From Stutzerimonas degradans (GTDB taxonomy: Bacteria > Pseudomonadota > Gammaproteobacteria > Pseudomonadales > Pseudomonadaceae), in the NCBI RefSeq assembly GCF_024448505.1, contig NZ_JAMOHV010000001.1:372001-436000 (forward strand): DNA of 64,000 bases, in the 5' to 3' direction. Below the pieces are notes generated by a model, which ran no database searches, was not told the origin of the DNA, and worked only from the letters and a program-made list of their open reading frames with translations. The translations under genes and the position numbers were made by a program. Below, piece by piece: positions 52,898 to 61,928 of this stretch. Positions within the stretch are counted from its first letter, which is position 1, and each line of letters opens with the position of its first letter.

Positions 52898-54102
52898 TGC
52901 CCGACCAGCTCGCAGCCGCTGTCGGCCGGCTTGAGGTAGGCCTCGTCGCCCGGCACGGTGGCCAGCACCTTGTAATAGTCCCAGTCGCGCTTGCTTTCCT
53001 CCGGCTTTTTCACCTCCATCAGGTAGACGTCGCTGATCAGCCGGCCGTTGGCGCCGACCTTGGCGTTGCGTGCGAAGACGTCGTCCACCGGCATCTCGTG
53101 CATCGCCTTGGCCACCGGCTCGGTGGCGTCGCTGCCGACCTTGTCGATCGCCTTGAGATACTGCATGACCCCGGAGTAGGTGCCGGCATGGATCATGTTC
53201 GGCATGCGTCCGGTACGTTTGAAGAAGCGCTCGCCGAACTCGCGGGATTGGTCGTCGCGATCCCAGTAGAAGCTCTCGGTGAGGGTCAGCCCCTGTGCGG
53301 CGTCGAGGCCCAGACCGTGCACCTCGGCGAGGGTGAACAGCAGCGCGGCGAGGCGCTGACCGCCGGCGACGATGCCGAACTCCGCGGCCTGCTTGATGCT
53401 GTTGGCGGTATCCAGTCCGGCGTTGGCCAGGCCGATGACCTTGGCGCCGGAGGACTGCGCCTGCAGCAGGAAGGACGAATAGTCGGTGGTCGCCAGCGGA
53501 TGGCGCACCGCGCCCTTGACCTCGCCGCCCTTGGATTTGACGAACTTGGCGGTCTGCTCCTCCAGCGAGTAGCCGAAGGCGTAGTCGGCAGTGAGGAAGT
53601 ACCAGCTGTCGCCGCCCTGGGACACCAGCGCGCCGCCGGTGCCGACCGCTAGCGCATGGGTGTCGTAGGCCCAGTGGAAGCCGTAGGGCGAGCACTGCTT
53701 GCCGGTCAGCTCGGTGGTGGCGGCGCCGGTGACCAGGTTGATCTTCTTCTTGCTCTTGGAGATGCCCTGCACCGCCAGCGCCACGGAGGAGGTGGTCAGC
53801 TCCATGATCGCGTCCACCTGCTCGCGGTCGTACCACTGCCGCGCGATGTTGGAGGCGATGTCCGGCTTGTTCTGGTGGTCGGCGGTGACGATCTCGATCG
53901 GCACGCCCTGTACCTTGCCGCCGAAGTCCTCGGCGGCCATCTTCGCCGCCTCATACGACCATTTGCCGCCGAAGTCGGCATACACCCCGGACTGGTCGTT
54001 GAGGATGCCGATCTTCACCTTGCCGTCGGAAATCTCGGCGGCCGATGCCGGGATGGCGAGTGCGGCCGCGAAGGTTGCTGTTGCGATGGCGGATAGTCTC
54101 AT
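52894..54102 (-). CDS. livK: ABC transporter periplasmic substrate-binding protein (Leu/Ile/Val-binding family)
   Basis: 402 residues. A signal peptide with cleavage after ASA (MRLSAIATATFAAALAIPASA). The mature protein begins EISDGKVKIGILNDQSGVYADFGGK, the start of a type I periplasmic binding fold; AAKMAAEDFGGKVQGVPIEIVTADHQNKPDIA is the hinge-near N-lobe region. The ligand cannot be read from sequence: this clade also binds aromatic acids, amides and urea derivatives. First gene of the operon (SBP-ATPase-ATPase-permease-permease), all parts present. AAGGAG precedes the ATG. Symbols of the liv series are used here for family, not proven substrate. Confidence 0.85.
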   Translation of the reverse strand: MRLSAIATATFAAALAIPASAAEISDGKVKIGILNDQSGVYADFGGKWSYEAAKMAAEDFGGKVQGVPIEIVTADHQNKPDIASNIARQWYDREQVDAIMELTTSSVALAVQGISKSKKKINLVTGAATTELTGKQCSPYGFHWAYDTHALAVGTGGALVSQGGDSWYFLTADYAFGYSLEEQTAKFVKSKGGEVKGAVRHPLATTDYSSFLLQAQSSGAKVIGLANAGLDTANSIKQAAEFGIVAGGQRLAALLFTLAEVHGLGLDAAQGLTLTESFYWDRDDQSREFGERFFKRTGRMPNMIHAGTYSGVMQYLKAIDKVGSDATEPVAKAMHEMPVDDVFARNAKVGANGRLISDVYLMEVKKPEESKRDWDYYKVLATVPGDEAYLKPADSGCELVGQ

Positions 54103-54541
54103 GCAGGTCTCCTTACGTGCGGAGCCGCGGCGCAGGTGGTTTCACCGGCCCGGCAGGGAAGGGAATCGAAGCGGCAAGCGGACTGGCGCCGAGCGGCGGC
54201 CGCGCAGGCCCACGAGGCACGGCACGGCTGGGGCGCAGACTGGAACGGGTGGGTGACGTAATAGCGAGGCAGCGCTCGCTCGGAGGCGGCGCGTCGGTGC
54301 GGCGCGTCGGCATTCGCGACGCAGCGCAGGGGGTGGCGGTGCCGGCCCTGACGATGGCGCATCTGCGATCCTTTGTTGTTCTTATTCGGTAGAGCTAACC
54401 GTAGCAGGGGATCGTACGGGCGCAACCGGGCAGGACGTGTGGCGCGTATCGCGCCGCCACCGGCTAGCGTTTTTTCCGATCGCTCATCTGTTTGTCATGT
54501 TTGCCGTATAGACTCGACCGGTCAGGTTAGGGAGGTGCGAC
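54103..54541. other. 439-bp intergenic region between the ABC operon and the ParA gene
   Basis: Divergent spacer. The left 250 bases are GC-rich and encode no credible protein. A possible -10 TATAGA at 54507-54512 with no good -35 precedes the ParA-type gene, and GGGAGG sits 7 bases before its ATG. On the minus strand an AAAGGA followed by an ATG (54358-54360) opens an 86-codon arginine-rich frame ending at the livK start; I consider it chance. No operator recognised. Confidence 0.5.
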
Positions 54542-55309
54542 ATGCGCAGGGTGGTGTTCAATCAGAAGGGCGGCGTCGGCAAATCCAGCATCGCCTGCAA
54601 TCTGGCGGCGGTGAGCGCGGCCCAGGGCTACCGCACGCTGCTGGTGGATCTCGATGCTCAGGGCAACTCGACGCATTACCTGACGGGGCTGACAGGCGAG
54701 GACGTGCCGACCGGCATCGCCGACTTCTTCAAGCAGGTACTGGCCAGCGGCCCGGCCGGCAAGAAGGCGCGTCCGCCGATCTTCGAAACCCCGTTCGACA
54801 ACCTGCACCTGATCACCGCGACCGCCGAGCTGGCCGACCTGCAGCCCAAGCTGGAGGCCAAGCACAAGATCAACAAGCTGCGCAAACTGCTCGACAACCT
54901 CGCCGAAGACTACGAGCGAATCTATCTCGACACGCCGCCAGCCCTGAACTTCTACACCGTTTCAGCGCTGATCGCCGCCGACCGCTGCCTGATACCTTTC
55001 GACTGCGACAGCTTCTCTCGCCAGGCGCTGTACGGCCTGCTGGAGGAGATCGAAGACCTGCGCGAGGACCACAACGAGGCGCTGGAGGTCGAGGGCATCG
55101 TGGTCAACCAGTTCCAGCCGCGTGCCGCGCTGCCGCAGCAGATGATCGCCGAGCTGCTGGAAGAGGGCCTGCCGGTGCTACCGGTCAACCTGATGAGTTC
55201 GGTGCGCATGCGCGAATCGCACCAGGCGTGCATGCCGCTGATCCACTTCGACCCGCGGCACAAGCTGAGCCTGCAGTTCGTCGAACTGCATGATCTGATC
55301 GAAAGCTAG
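54542..55309 (+). CDS. orphan ParA/Soj-family ATPase
   Basis: 255 residues. Deviant Walker A KGGVGKSS at residues 9-16, followed by CNLAAVSAAQGYRTLLVDLDAQGNSTHYL (Walker A' with the DLDAQGNS pattern) and a switch region YERIYLDTPPAL near 125. The family uses ATP-driven dimers on DNA to position plasmids, chromosome origins or protein clusters. No parB-like partner or parS-like repeat is adjacent; the neighbours are a Usp protein and the ABC importer, so cargo is unknown. It is not the main chromosomal ParA, which sits with gidB and parB near the origin. Its stop overlaps the convergent Usp gene's stop. Confidence 0.83.
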   Translation: MRRVVFNQKGGVGKSSIACNLAAVSAAQGYRTLLVDLDAQGNSTHYLTGLTGEDVPTGIADFFKQVLASGPAGKKARPPIFETPFDNLHLITATAELADLQPKLEAKHKINKLRKLLDNLAEDYERIYLDTPPALNFYTVSALIAADRCLIPFDCDSFSRQALYGLLEEIEDLREDHNEALEVEGIVVNQFQPRAALPQQMIAELLEEGLPVLPVNLMSSVRMRESHQACMPLIHFDPRHKLSLQFVELHDLIES

Positions 55310-56103
55310 CGCGCCACCAGCACGTCGCACGGCGGCTGGTCGAGGAACTGCCGCGTCAGGCTGCCGAGCAAGGCGCTGCTGAGTTCGCCGCGACTGTGCC
55401 CGCCCAGCGCCAGCAGCTGCGGATGCAGTTCGTCCAGCGCCGCCTCCAGGCAGTTGTTGCGCTCGCCCTGATGCAGGCTGTAGCTCAGAGTGGCGCGGCT
55501 GTCCGGCAGTGTGTCCTGAATATCCTCGATCAGCTGCTCGAACAGTTCGTGCTCCAGCGCCAGCGCGTCGGCATCCGCACCGTGAATCTCGGCCACTTCG
55601 TGGATATGCAGGGCGTGCAGCTCGCCGCCGGCTGGCAGCAATCGCCACGCGATCTGCAGCGCGCGGTTGGCGCAGGGCGAGAAGTCCAGCGCGGCGAGCG
55701 CGCAACTGTACGGCTCGACTGCCGGATGGGCTGCCAGCAGCAACGGCGCCGGGCTGGCCAGCAGGATGCGTTCCAGCGTGGTGCCGGCGAAGCCCAGGCT
55801 GGAGTGGCGATGGTGGCGGCCCAGGACCAGCAGGTCAGCTTCCAACCCCTGTGCCTGGGTCAGTACCTCTTCCACCGGCTGGCCGTGTCGCAGCCACAGT
55901 TGCGCCGTCGCCGCGCCATTGGCTTGCAGGCGCGCCTGCAGATCGGCGCGCACGCTGGCTTCGTCCTGCGGCTCGCCCCGACTGTCGAGCACATGCAGCA
56001 GGCTCAGCCGGGCACCGCTCTGCTGCGCCAGCTGCGCGGCACGGCGCAGGGCGAGGTCGGCTTCGGGGCTGAGATCGTGGGCGACGAGAATGTGCTGAAC
56101 CAT
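55306..56103 (-). CDS. universal stress protein with two Usp domains
   Basis: 265 residues, tandem UspA folds. Each has the ATP-binding loop G-x2-G-x9-G(S/T): LVLGRHHRHSSLGFAGTTLERIL near 90-112 and LALGGHSRGELSSALLGSLTRQFL near 233-256; each half begins with a hydrophobic strand and acidic residue (HILVAHDLS; CALAALDFS). Cytoplasmic stress protein, partner unknown. Convergent with the ParA-type gene (4-base overlap of stop codons). Confidence 0.88.
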   Translation of the reverse strand: MVQHILVAHDLSPEADLALRRAAQLAQQSGARLSLLHVLDSRGEPQDEASVRADLQARLQANGAATAQLWLRHGQPVEEVLTQAQGLEADLLVLGRHHRHSSLGFAGTTLERILLASPAPLLLAAHPAVEPYSCALAALDFSPCANRALQIAWRLLPAGGELHALHIHEVAEIHGADADALALEHELFEQLIEDIQDTLPDSRATLSYSLHQGERNNCLEAALDELHPQLLALGGHSRGELSSALLGSLTRQFLDQPPCDVLVAR

Positions 56104-56290
56104 GCTGGCCTCGCGGTGACGGAAAGCCCGAGTATGCCGCGCCCGGCGGGCGCTGTCCCGCGGTGCGCTGCGTCAATCGCGGTGCCTCGCTCGCTGATCC
56201 GGCGCAACGGACAGGTGCGGCGAAGGACGCCGTGCTTTTGTTGGTAGGTACGCTGCGGCTATGCTTGCCGGCATTCGCAGGAGGGGATGG

Positions 56291-57202
56291 ATGAGCAAGG
56301 TCAGTGTGTTGATAGTGGATGATGCGCCGTTCATTCGCGATCTGGTGAAGAAGGGGCTGCGCGGACACTTTCCCGGCATCGGCATCGAGGAGGCCGTCAA
56401 CGGCCGCAAGGCGCAGCAGATGCTCGGTCGCGAGCGCTTCGACCTGATCCTCTGTGATTGGGAAATGCCGGAAATGTCCGGCCTCGAGCTGCTCACCTGG
56501 TGCCGCGCGCAGGAGGCACTGAAGACCACTCCGTTCATCATGGTGACCAGCCGCGGCGACAAGGAGAACGTCGTGCAGGCGATCCAGGCCGGGGTTTCGG
56601 ACTACATCGGCAAGCCGTTCACCAACGAGCAACTGACCAGCAAGGTGCGCAAGGCACTCGGCCGCGCCGGCAAGCTCGACGCGCTGGCCGCCAGTGCGCC
56701 GGTGCGCGCCCTGTCGCCCGGGATGGCCAATGATTCGCTGGCCGCGCTGACCGGCGGCAAGGCCGAGGTGGTACGTCCCGCACCGGTCGCTGCGCCGGTT
56801 GCCGCTTCCCCGCTGCTGCAGCCTGCCGCCGCGCCAGCCGCGAGCAAGCCGGCCGCGGCAACCGGCGGCCGCGGGCAAGGCCAACTGCGTCTGGCGGCCG
56901 GTACGCTGGCGTGCGTGATCAAGGCGCTGAGCTTGAAGGAAGCGCTGCTGGTGGTGCGTCGCGGCGAGCTGCTGCCGCAGGTGCTGGAAAGCGCCGTGCT
57001 CGATCTGGAGCAGGGCGAGGGCGGCGAGATCGCTCGGCTGAACGGTTACCTGCACGCAGTGGCCGCGCTGGAGCCCAAGCCCGACAGCGAGTGGCTGCAG
57101 CTGTCGTTCCGCTTCGTCGACCGCGATGCGCAGAAGCTCGATTACCTGTCGCGACTGATCGCGCGCGGCACCGCGCAGAAGCATTTCGTGCCCGGCGCCT
57201 GA
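56291..57202 (+). CDS. response regulator with an unassigned C-terminal domain
   Basis: 303 residues. Residues 1-125 are a CheY-like receiver: acidic pocket VDD (10-11), phospho-acceptor D56 in LILCDWEMPEMSG, Thr/Ser switch VTSRG, Lys in IGKPF. A low-complexity Ala/Pro linker (about 160-205) follows. The C-terminal part (210-303) reads like a compact beta domain ending LSFRFVDRDAQKLDYLSRLI, faintly PilZ-like (a c-di-GMP-binding fold), but the RxxxR and D/NxSxxG motifs of PilZ are not visible. A homologue is adjacent to the M23 peptidase and phoU/phoB region in P. aeruginosa. No cognate kinase beside it. The ATG at 56291 follows AGGAGGGG. Confidence 0.8.
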   Translation: MSKVSVLIVDDAPFIRDLVKKGLRGHFPGIGIEEAVNGRKAQQMLGRERFDLILCDWEMPEMSGLELLTWCRAQEALKTTPFIMVTSRGDKENVVQAIQAGVSDYIGKPFTNEQLTSKVRKALGRAGKLDALAASAPVRALSPGMANDSLAALTGGKAEVVRPAPVAAPVAASPLLQPAAAPAASKPAAATGGRGQGQLRLAAGTLACVIKALSLKEALLVVRRGELLPQVLESAVLDLEQGEGGEIARLNGYLHAVAALEPKPDSEWLQLSFRFVDRDAQKLDYLSRLIARGTAQKHFVPGA

Positions 57203-57340
57203 GCACGTCGCGCACAGTTCGTCCGCAGGCGCCGTGCACAAGCTGACCGGCTTCACACCCCGACGGTCGGTGGCTCGCGGCGTCCTGGCGGCGCTGCTAG
57301 TCTTCGCCCTTCAACAGACTTCACGACTAGAACTGCCGTT

Positions 57341-58237
57341 ATGCTGGGGCGTCTTCTTCCTTTGCTCGGGCTATCGCTGCTGGCCTCGCCCGCGCTGGCT
57401 CTGACCATCTACAAGTACACCGATGCCAATGGCGTGGTGACCTACAGCGACCAGGCTGCGCCCGGTTCGCAGGTGTTCGTCTTCCGCGACCGCATGGTGG
57501 AGAAGCTCGACAACCAGGTGAAGCTGGAAACCCGCAAGCATGCGGCCGGTGAAACGCTGGTGGTGCGCAACGACCTGTTCGCCCCGGTGGATATCGAGCT
57601 GAAGCTGGAGGGAGTGAGCAATGCGGTGGGTGCCCCGGCCCAGCCGATCCGCTGGGTGCTGCCGCCGCGCAGCCAGATCCGCCTGGCCACGCTGGCGCCG
57701 CGCGATGCCAGCAAACCGCTCCGCTACACACCCAAGCTGCGCCATGCGCTGGGCGATCCCCGGTTGCTGCCAAAGCCCTACAAGTATCCGCTGCCCTGGC
57801 GCGGCGGCCCGTTCCGCCTGACCCAGGGCGCCAACGGCCAGTACAGCCACTTCACGCCCAAGGGGCGGCATGCGGTGGATATCGCCATGCCCGAGGGCAC
57901 GCCAATCATCGCGGCACGCGGCGGCATGGTGGTGAAGGTGGAAAACCAGCAGAGCGGGCGTGGTACCAATCCGGCCGGCAACTTCGTACGCATCCTGCAC
58001 GACGACGGCACGATGGGCGTCTACCTGCACCTGATGAAGGGCTCGGTGGCGGTGCAGGAAGGCCAGCGGGTGGAAACCGGCACGCGTCTGGCGCGCTCCG
58101 GCAATACCGGCAACAGCACCGGGCCGCACCTGCACTTCGTCGTGCAGCGCAACGTCGGTCTGGCCGTCGAGTCGATTCCGTTTGCCTTTTCCCAGCCGGT
58201 CGACAGCCTGCCGAATTTCGCGGTGGGCGGCGAGTAA
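57341..58237 (+). CDS. exported M23-family peptidase with N-terminal DUF4124
   Basis: 298 residues. Signal peptide of 20 residues (MLGRLLPLLGLSLLASPALA). A short DUF4124-type module follows (YKYTDANGVVTYSDQAAPGS, about 23-42), then a beta-rich middle region, then an M23 (LytM) domain. Zinc ligands are seen in GRHAVDIAMPEGTPI (H-x3-D, about 180-187) and HLHFVVQ (about 265). Acts in the periplasm as a peptidoglycan endopeptidase or amidase activator. Located between the response regulator and the CBS protein, an order shared with P. aeruginosa. Confidence 0.87.
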   Translation: MLGRLLPLLGLSLLASPALALTIYKYTDANGVVTYSDQAAPGSQVFVFRDRMVEKLDNQVKLETRKHAAGETLVVRNDLFAPVDIELKLEGVSNAVGAPAQPIRWVLPPRSQIRLATLAPRDASKPLRYTPKLRHALGDPRLLPKPYKYPLPWRGGPFRLTQGANGQYSHFTPKGRHAVDIAMPEGTPIIAARGGMVVKVENQQSGRGTNPAGNFVRILHDDGTMGVYLHLMKGSVAVQEGQRVETGTRLARSGNTGNSTGPHLHFVVQRNVGLAVESIPFAFSQPVDSLPNFAVGGE

Positions 58238-58257
58238 CCGAACGCCGCCCCCGGTCG

Positions 58258-59601
58258 CTATGACTCCTGGCGCAGCACCTTGGCCAGCACGATCTTCGGC
58301 CCGCGCATCTTCTTGACCACGATCTGCAGGCCTTCGACCTGCAGCTCCTCGTTTTCCTCGGGAACCCGCTTGAGGGTTTCGTAGATCAGCCCGGCCAGGG
58401 TCTCAGCTTCGACATGGTCGAGGTCGACGTTGAGCAGGCGCTCGACCTTGAACAGCGGCGTGTCACCGCGCACCAGCAGCTTGCCGGGCTGGTAGGCGAG
58501 GATGCCGCGCTCGGTCTTGCGATGCTCGTCCTGAATGTCGCCGACCAGCACCTCGAGCACGTCTTCCATAGTCAGGAAGCCGATCACCTTGTGGTCGCCT
58601 TCCTCCACCAGCACGAAATGCGCCCCCCCCTGGCGGAACTGGTTGAGCAGCACGTTGAGCGGCATGTGCTTGGAGACGCGCTCCAGCGGCCGCAGCAGAT
58701 CGTGCAGGTCGAAGTGCTCGGCCAGTCGTTCGTCCTCGGCCAGCGCCAGCAGCAGGTCCTTGATGTGCAGCAGGCCGACGTACTCGCCCCGGCTGCTGTC
58801 GTACACCGGATAGCGGCTGTACTTGTGGCGGCGGATGGTGTCGAGGATGTCGCCGAGCGGTGCATCGTGCTCCAGCTGCAGCAGGTCCTCGCGGGAGTTG
58901 GCCCAGTCGACCACTTCCAGCTCGCTCATCTCCACCGCCGAAGCCAGCACCTGGATCTGCTGGTCGCTCGGGTTCAGCGCGCGGTTGGAGTGCAGGATCA
59001 GCTTCAGTTCTTCGCGGCTGTAATGGTGCTCGTGGTGCGCCCCCGGCTCGCCCTGGCCGGCCAGGCGCAGGATGGCGTTGGCACTGGCGTTGAGCAGATA
59101 GATCGCCGGATACATCAGCCAGTAGAACAGGTACAGCGGCACGGCCGTCCACAGCGACAGTAGCTCGGGCTTGCGGATTGCCCAGGACTTGGGCGCCAGC
59201 TCGCCGACCACGATGTGCAGGTAGGAAATGATGAAGAACGCGGTGAAGAAGGCGATGCCGTGCACCAGCGCTTCGTTGTCGATGCCGACCAGCGCCAGCA
59301 GCGGTTCGAGCAGGTGGGCGAACGCCGGTTCGCCCACCCAGCCAAGCCCTAGCGATGCCAGGGTGATACCCAGCTGGCAAGCCGACAGGTAGGCATCCAG
59401 CTGGTTATGCACGGTGCGCAGGATGTGTCCGCGCCAGCCGTGCTGACTGGCGATGGCCTCCACCTTGGTGGCGCGCAGTTTGACCATGGCGAACTCGGCT
59501 GCGACGAAGAAGCCGTTGAGCAGGACGAGGAACAGGGCAAACAGAATCAGGCCGAGATCAGCGAAATAGGGGGGTGCAACGTAACTGGGGGAAGGGTCCA
59601 T
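58258..59601 (-). CDS. CorC/HlyC-family membrane protein with CBS domains
   Basis: 447 residues. N-terminal DUF21 membrane domain with about four spans (LGLILFALFLVLLNGFFVAAEFAMVKLR; later segments near 70-150), two CBS domains (about 210-330), and a C-terminal CorC_HlyC transporter-associated domain (FKVERLLNVDLDHVEAETLAGLI). Homologues are linked to magnesium/cobalt efflux and to membrane integrity; the name hemolysin is historical. Follows phoR on the same strand (113-bp gap) and converges with the M23 gene, with 20 bp between stops. Confidence 0.87.
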   Translation of the reverse strand: MDPSPSYVAPPYFADLGLILFALFLVLLNGFFVAAEFAMVKLRATKVEAIASQHGWRGHILRTVHNQLDAYLSACQLGITLASLGLGWVGEPAFAHLLEPLLALVGIDNEALVHGIAFFTAFFIISYLHIVVGELAPKSWAIRKPELLSLWTAVPLYLFYWLMYPAIYLLNASANAILRLAGQGEPGAHHEHHYSREELKLILHSNRALNPSDQQIQVLASAVEMSELEVVDWANSREDLLQLEHDAPLGDILDTIRRHKYSRYPVYDSSRGEYVGLLHIKDLLLALAEDERLAEHFDLHDLLRPLERVSKHMPLNVLLNQFRQGGAHFVLVEEGDHKVIGFLTMEDVLEVLVGDIQDEHRKTERGILAYQPGKLLVRGDTPLFKVERLLNVDLDHVEAETLAGLIYETLKRVPEENEELQVEGLQIVVKKMRGPKIVLAKVLRQES

Positions 59602-59714
59602 GAGGTGTTCTGGGTGACAATGGAGCGCTCAGAATGGGGGCGGCGGGCGGGCTTTTCAAGCAACCATCCGACGATCGCGTGGTAGCGCCATGCGATCCGC
59701 CTGCGCGCCGGCCG

Positions 59715-61016
59715 TCAGCGCTGCGCGATCTGCGAGGTCGGAAAGTGGCAGGTAAAGGTGCTGCCTTTGCCCGGCGAGCTGTTGATGTCCAGCCGGCCCT
59801 GATGGCGCAGCAGCACGTGCTTGACGATCGCCAGGCCGAGACCGGTGCCGCCGGTATTGCTCGCGCGGCTGGAGTCGACGCGATAGAAGCGCTCGGTCAG
59901 CCGCGGCAGGTGCTTGGGCTCGATACCCAGGCCCGAATCCTCCACGCTCAGGTGCGCGCCGGCCTCGTTGCTCCACCAGCGGATGTGAATATCGCCGCCG
60001 CCAGGCGTGTATTTCACCGCGTTGAACACCAGATTGGAGAACGCACTGCGCAGCTCGGCCTCGCTGCCCTTGAGCCACAGGGCGGCATCGGCGTCGAGGC
60101 TGATGCGGTGCGCGTGGCTGCCGGAAAGCGCGCGCGCGTCGCTGGTGATCGATTGCAGCAGCGGCGCGACGGCGATCGGCTGGTTGTCGGTCGGCCGGTT
60201 GCTGGCTTCGAGCTTGGCCAGCAGCAGCAGGTCGTTGATCAGGTGCTGCATGCGATCGGTCTGCTGGTTCATCTGCTGCAGCGCGCGTAGCAGGCGCGGA
60301 TTGATCTGCTCCGGGTTGTCCAGCAACGTCTCCAGATAGCCGGCAATCACCGTCAGCGGCGTGCGCAGCTCGTGGGAGACGTTGGCGACGAAGTCCTTGC
60401 GCATCTGCTCGAGCTGATGCACCCGCGTGACGTCACGCACCACCAGCAGGCGTTCGCTGTTGCCGTAGCGGGTGATGGTGATCTGCAGGCGCAGGCGGTC
60501 GTTGACCGGCGCCGGCAGCTCCAGCGGTTCGTCGTACTGGTCGCCCTCGAAGTAGTCCTTGAAGCGCGGATGGCGCACCAGGTTGGTGATCGGGTGGCCG
60601 ATGTCCTGCGGTTTCTTCAGGCCGAGCAGGCGGTCGGCGGCGATGTTCCACCATTCCAGGTTGCCGTCGCTGTCGAGCATGATCACCGCGTCCTTCAGCG
60701 CGGCGGTGGAGCCCTGCACGCGGTCGATCACCGCCTGCAGCTGGCCGCGCAGGCGCAGGTCGCGGCGTTGCAGCTGGTAGAGGTTGTCGAACACCTCGCC
60801 CCAGACGCCGGCAGCATCGGGTGGCGGCTGGTCGGCATCCTTGCGCTGCAGCCAGTGCTGCAGGCGGCGCAGCTGATGGAAGGTCCAGCCCAGATAACCG
60901 CCCAGGCCGAGCACGAGCATCCAGGCGTATTCGCCAGTGACCAGCCCGAGCAGCAGGCAGGCGCCCAGCAGGAGCAGGAGACGGCGGACGAGCGTGCCTT
61001 GCCAGTTCTGGTTCAA
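59715..61016 (-). CDS. phoR: phosphate regulon sensor kinase
   Basis: 433 residues from a TTG at 61014-61016 (MNQNWQGTLVRR), which matches Pseudomonas PhoR and has GGAG 9 bases upstream; the longer frame to 61184 is unlikely. Membrane-bound histidine kinase: two adjacent hydrophobic segments (residues 12-46), a PAS domain with AVIMLDSDGNLEWWN near 110, HisKA with phosphoacceptor H215 in ANVSHELRTPLT, and the HATPase domain with N-box FSNLVFNAVKYTP and G-box GGTGLGLAIVKHV. Senses phosphate limitation through PstSCAB-PhoU and phosphorylates PhoB. 40 bp after phoB, same operon. Confidence 0.94.
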   Translation of the reverse strand: MNQNWQGTLVRRLLLLLGACLLLGLVTGEYAWMLVLGLGGYLGWTFHQLRRLQHWLQRKDADQPPPDAAGVWGEVFDNLYQLQRRDLRLRGQLQAVIDRVQGSTAALKDAVIMLDSDGNLEWWNIAADRLLGLKKPQDIGHPITNLVRHPRFKDYFEGDQYDEPLELPAPVNDRLRLQITITRYGNSERLLVVRDVTRVHQLEQMRKDFVANVSHELRTPLTVIAGYLETLLDNPEQINPRLLRALQQMNQQTDRMQHLINDLLLLAKLEASNRPTDNQPIAVAPLLQSITSDARALSGSHAHRISLDADAALWLKGSEAELRSAFSNLVFNAVKYTPGGGDIHIRWWSNEAGAHLSVEDSGLGIEPKHLPRLTERFYRVDSSRASNTGGTGLGLAIVKHVLLRHQGRLDINSSPGKGSTFTCHFPTSQIAQR

Positions 61017-61056
61017 CCGAGAAGCTCCATGCGGACGGTAGGGTGGCGGTGAGGTG

Positions 61057-61746
61057 TCAGACCTTGCTGGAGAAGCGGTAGCCGGTGCCGCGTACGGTCT
61101 GGACCAGGTTCTCGTAAGCCTCGCCAAGCGCCTTGCGCAGTCGGCGGATATGCACGTCGACGGTGCGCTCCTCGACATAGACATTGCCGCCCCAGACCTG
61201 ATCCAGCAGCTGGCCGCGAGTATAGGCGCGCTCCTGGTGCGTCATGAAAAACTGCAGCAGACGGTACTCGGTCGGGCCCATCTCGGCCGGCTTGCCGTCG
61301 ATGGTGACGCGGTGGCTGATCGGGTCCAGCAGCAGGCCGCCAACCTCGATGGGCGCCTCGCTGTCGGTCGGCGCGGCGCGGCGCAGCACGGCCTTCAGGC
61401 GCGCTACCAGTTCGCGGGGGGAGAACGGCTTGGTGATGTAGTCGTCGGCGCCGACTTCCAGGCCCTGGATCTTGTTGTCCTCTTCGCCCTTGGCGGTGAG
61501 CATGATGATCGGGGTGTCGGCGGTCAGCTCGTCGCGCTTCAGGCGCCGCGCCAGCTCGATGCCGGAGGTGCCGGGCAGCATCCAGTCGAGCAGGATCAGA
61601 TCGGGCTGGCGATCGATGATCAGCGCATGGGCCTGCTGGCTGTTTTCCGCCTCCAGGCATTCGTAGCCGGCCATTTCCAGGGCGACGACGATCATCTCGC
61701 GGATCGGCGCTTCGTCGTCGACGATCAGTATGCTCTTGCCGTTCAT
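61057..61746 (-). CDS. phoB: phosphate regulon response regulator
   Basis: 229 residues from the ATG at 61744-61746 ([18 protein letters not shown]), with GAGG 7 bases upstream; a GTG two codons earlier is possible. Receiver domain with acidic pair D10/D11, phosphoacceptor D54 ([11 protein letters not shown]), Thr in LTAKG, Lys in [10 protein letters not shown]-terminal OmpR-type winged helix (about 130-229) with [16 protein letters not shown]. Activates the Pho regulon by binding Pho boxes; one such box lies 47 bp upstream, suggesting autoregulation. Confidence 0.95.
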   Translation of the reverse strand: MNGKSILIVDDEAPIREMIVVALEMAGYECLEAENSQQAHALIIDRQPDLILLDWMLPGTSGIELARRLKRDELTADTPIIMLTAKGEEDNKIQGLEVGADDYITKPFSPRELVARLKAVLRRAAPTDSEAPIEVGGLLLDPISHRVTIDGKPAEMGPTEYRLLQFFMTHQERAYTRGQLLDQVWGGNVYVEERTVDVHIRRLRKALGEAYENLVQTVRGTGYRFSSKV

Positions 61747-61792
61747 GGTCACGCCTCGGTCATTCTGTCGCTCGGCATTAGATAACGGAATT

Positions 61793-61810
61793 ATTGCAGC
61801 GATGTGACAG
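61793..61810 (-). promoter_or_regulatory. candidate Pho box upstream of phoB
   Basis: Read on the minus strand: CTGTCAC-ATCG-CTGCAAT, matching 11 of 14 bases of the two CTGTCAT repeats with the right 4-base spacing. About 8 bases downstream lies TATCTA, a plausible -10, so PhoB binding would replace the -35. Supports positive autoregulation of phoBR. Confidence 0.65.
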
Positions 61811-61928
61811 CGCGAGGGCAGGGGCCGGCGGCGTGCGCCGGCGTGCCATCAAAGCGCTATTGGTTGGCTATTTTTTGCGCAATAGCGGCCTGTTTGCCGC
61901 ACAATCACGCACGTTGACTCAGCGCAGT

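Noticed and set aside
54099..54360. 86-codon Arg-rich minus-strand frame preceded by AAAGGA in the livK leader
   Set aside because: Composition looks random for GC-rich DNA and no homologue is recognised; the ribosome-like site may be chance. A leader-peptide role cannot be fully excluded.
61021..61050. A fifth CGTAGGGTGGA repeat near the phoR start (GGTAGGGTGGCGG)
   Set aside because: The head is similar but the complementary arm is missing, so it cannot form the hairpin shared by the four real copies.
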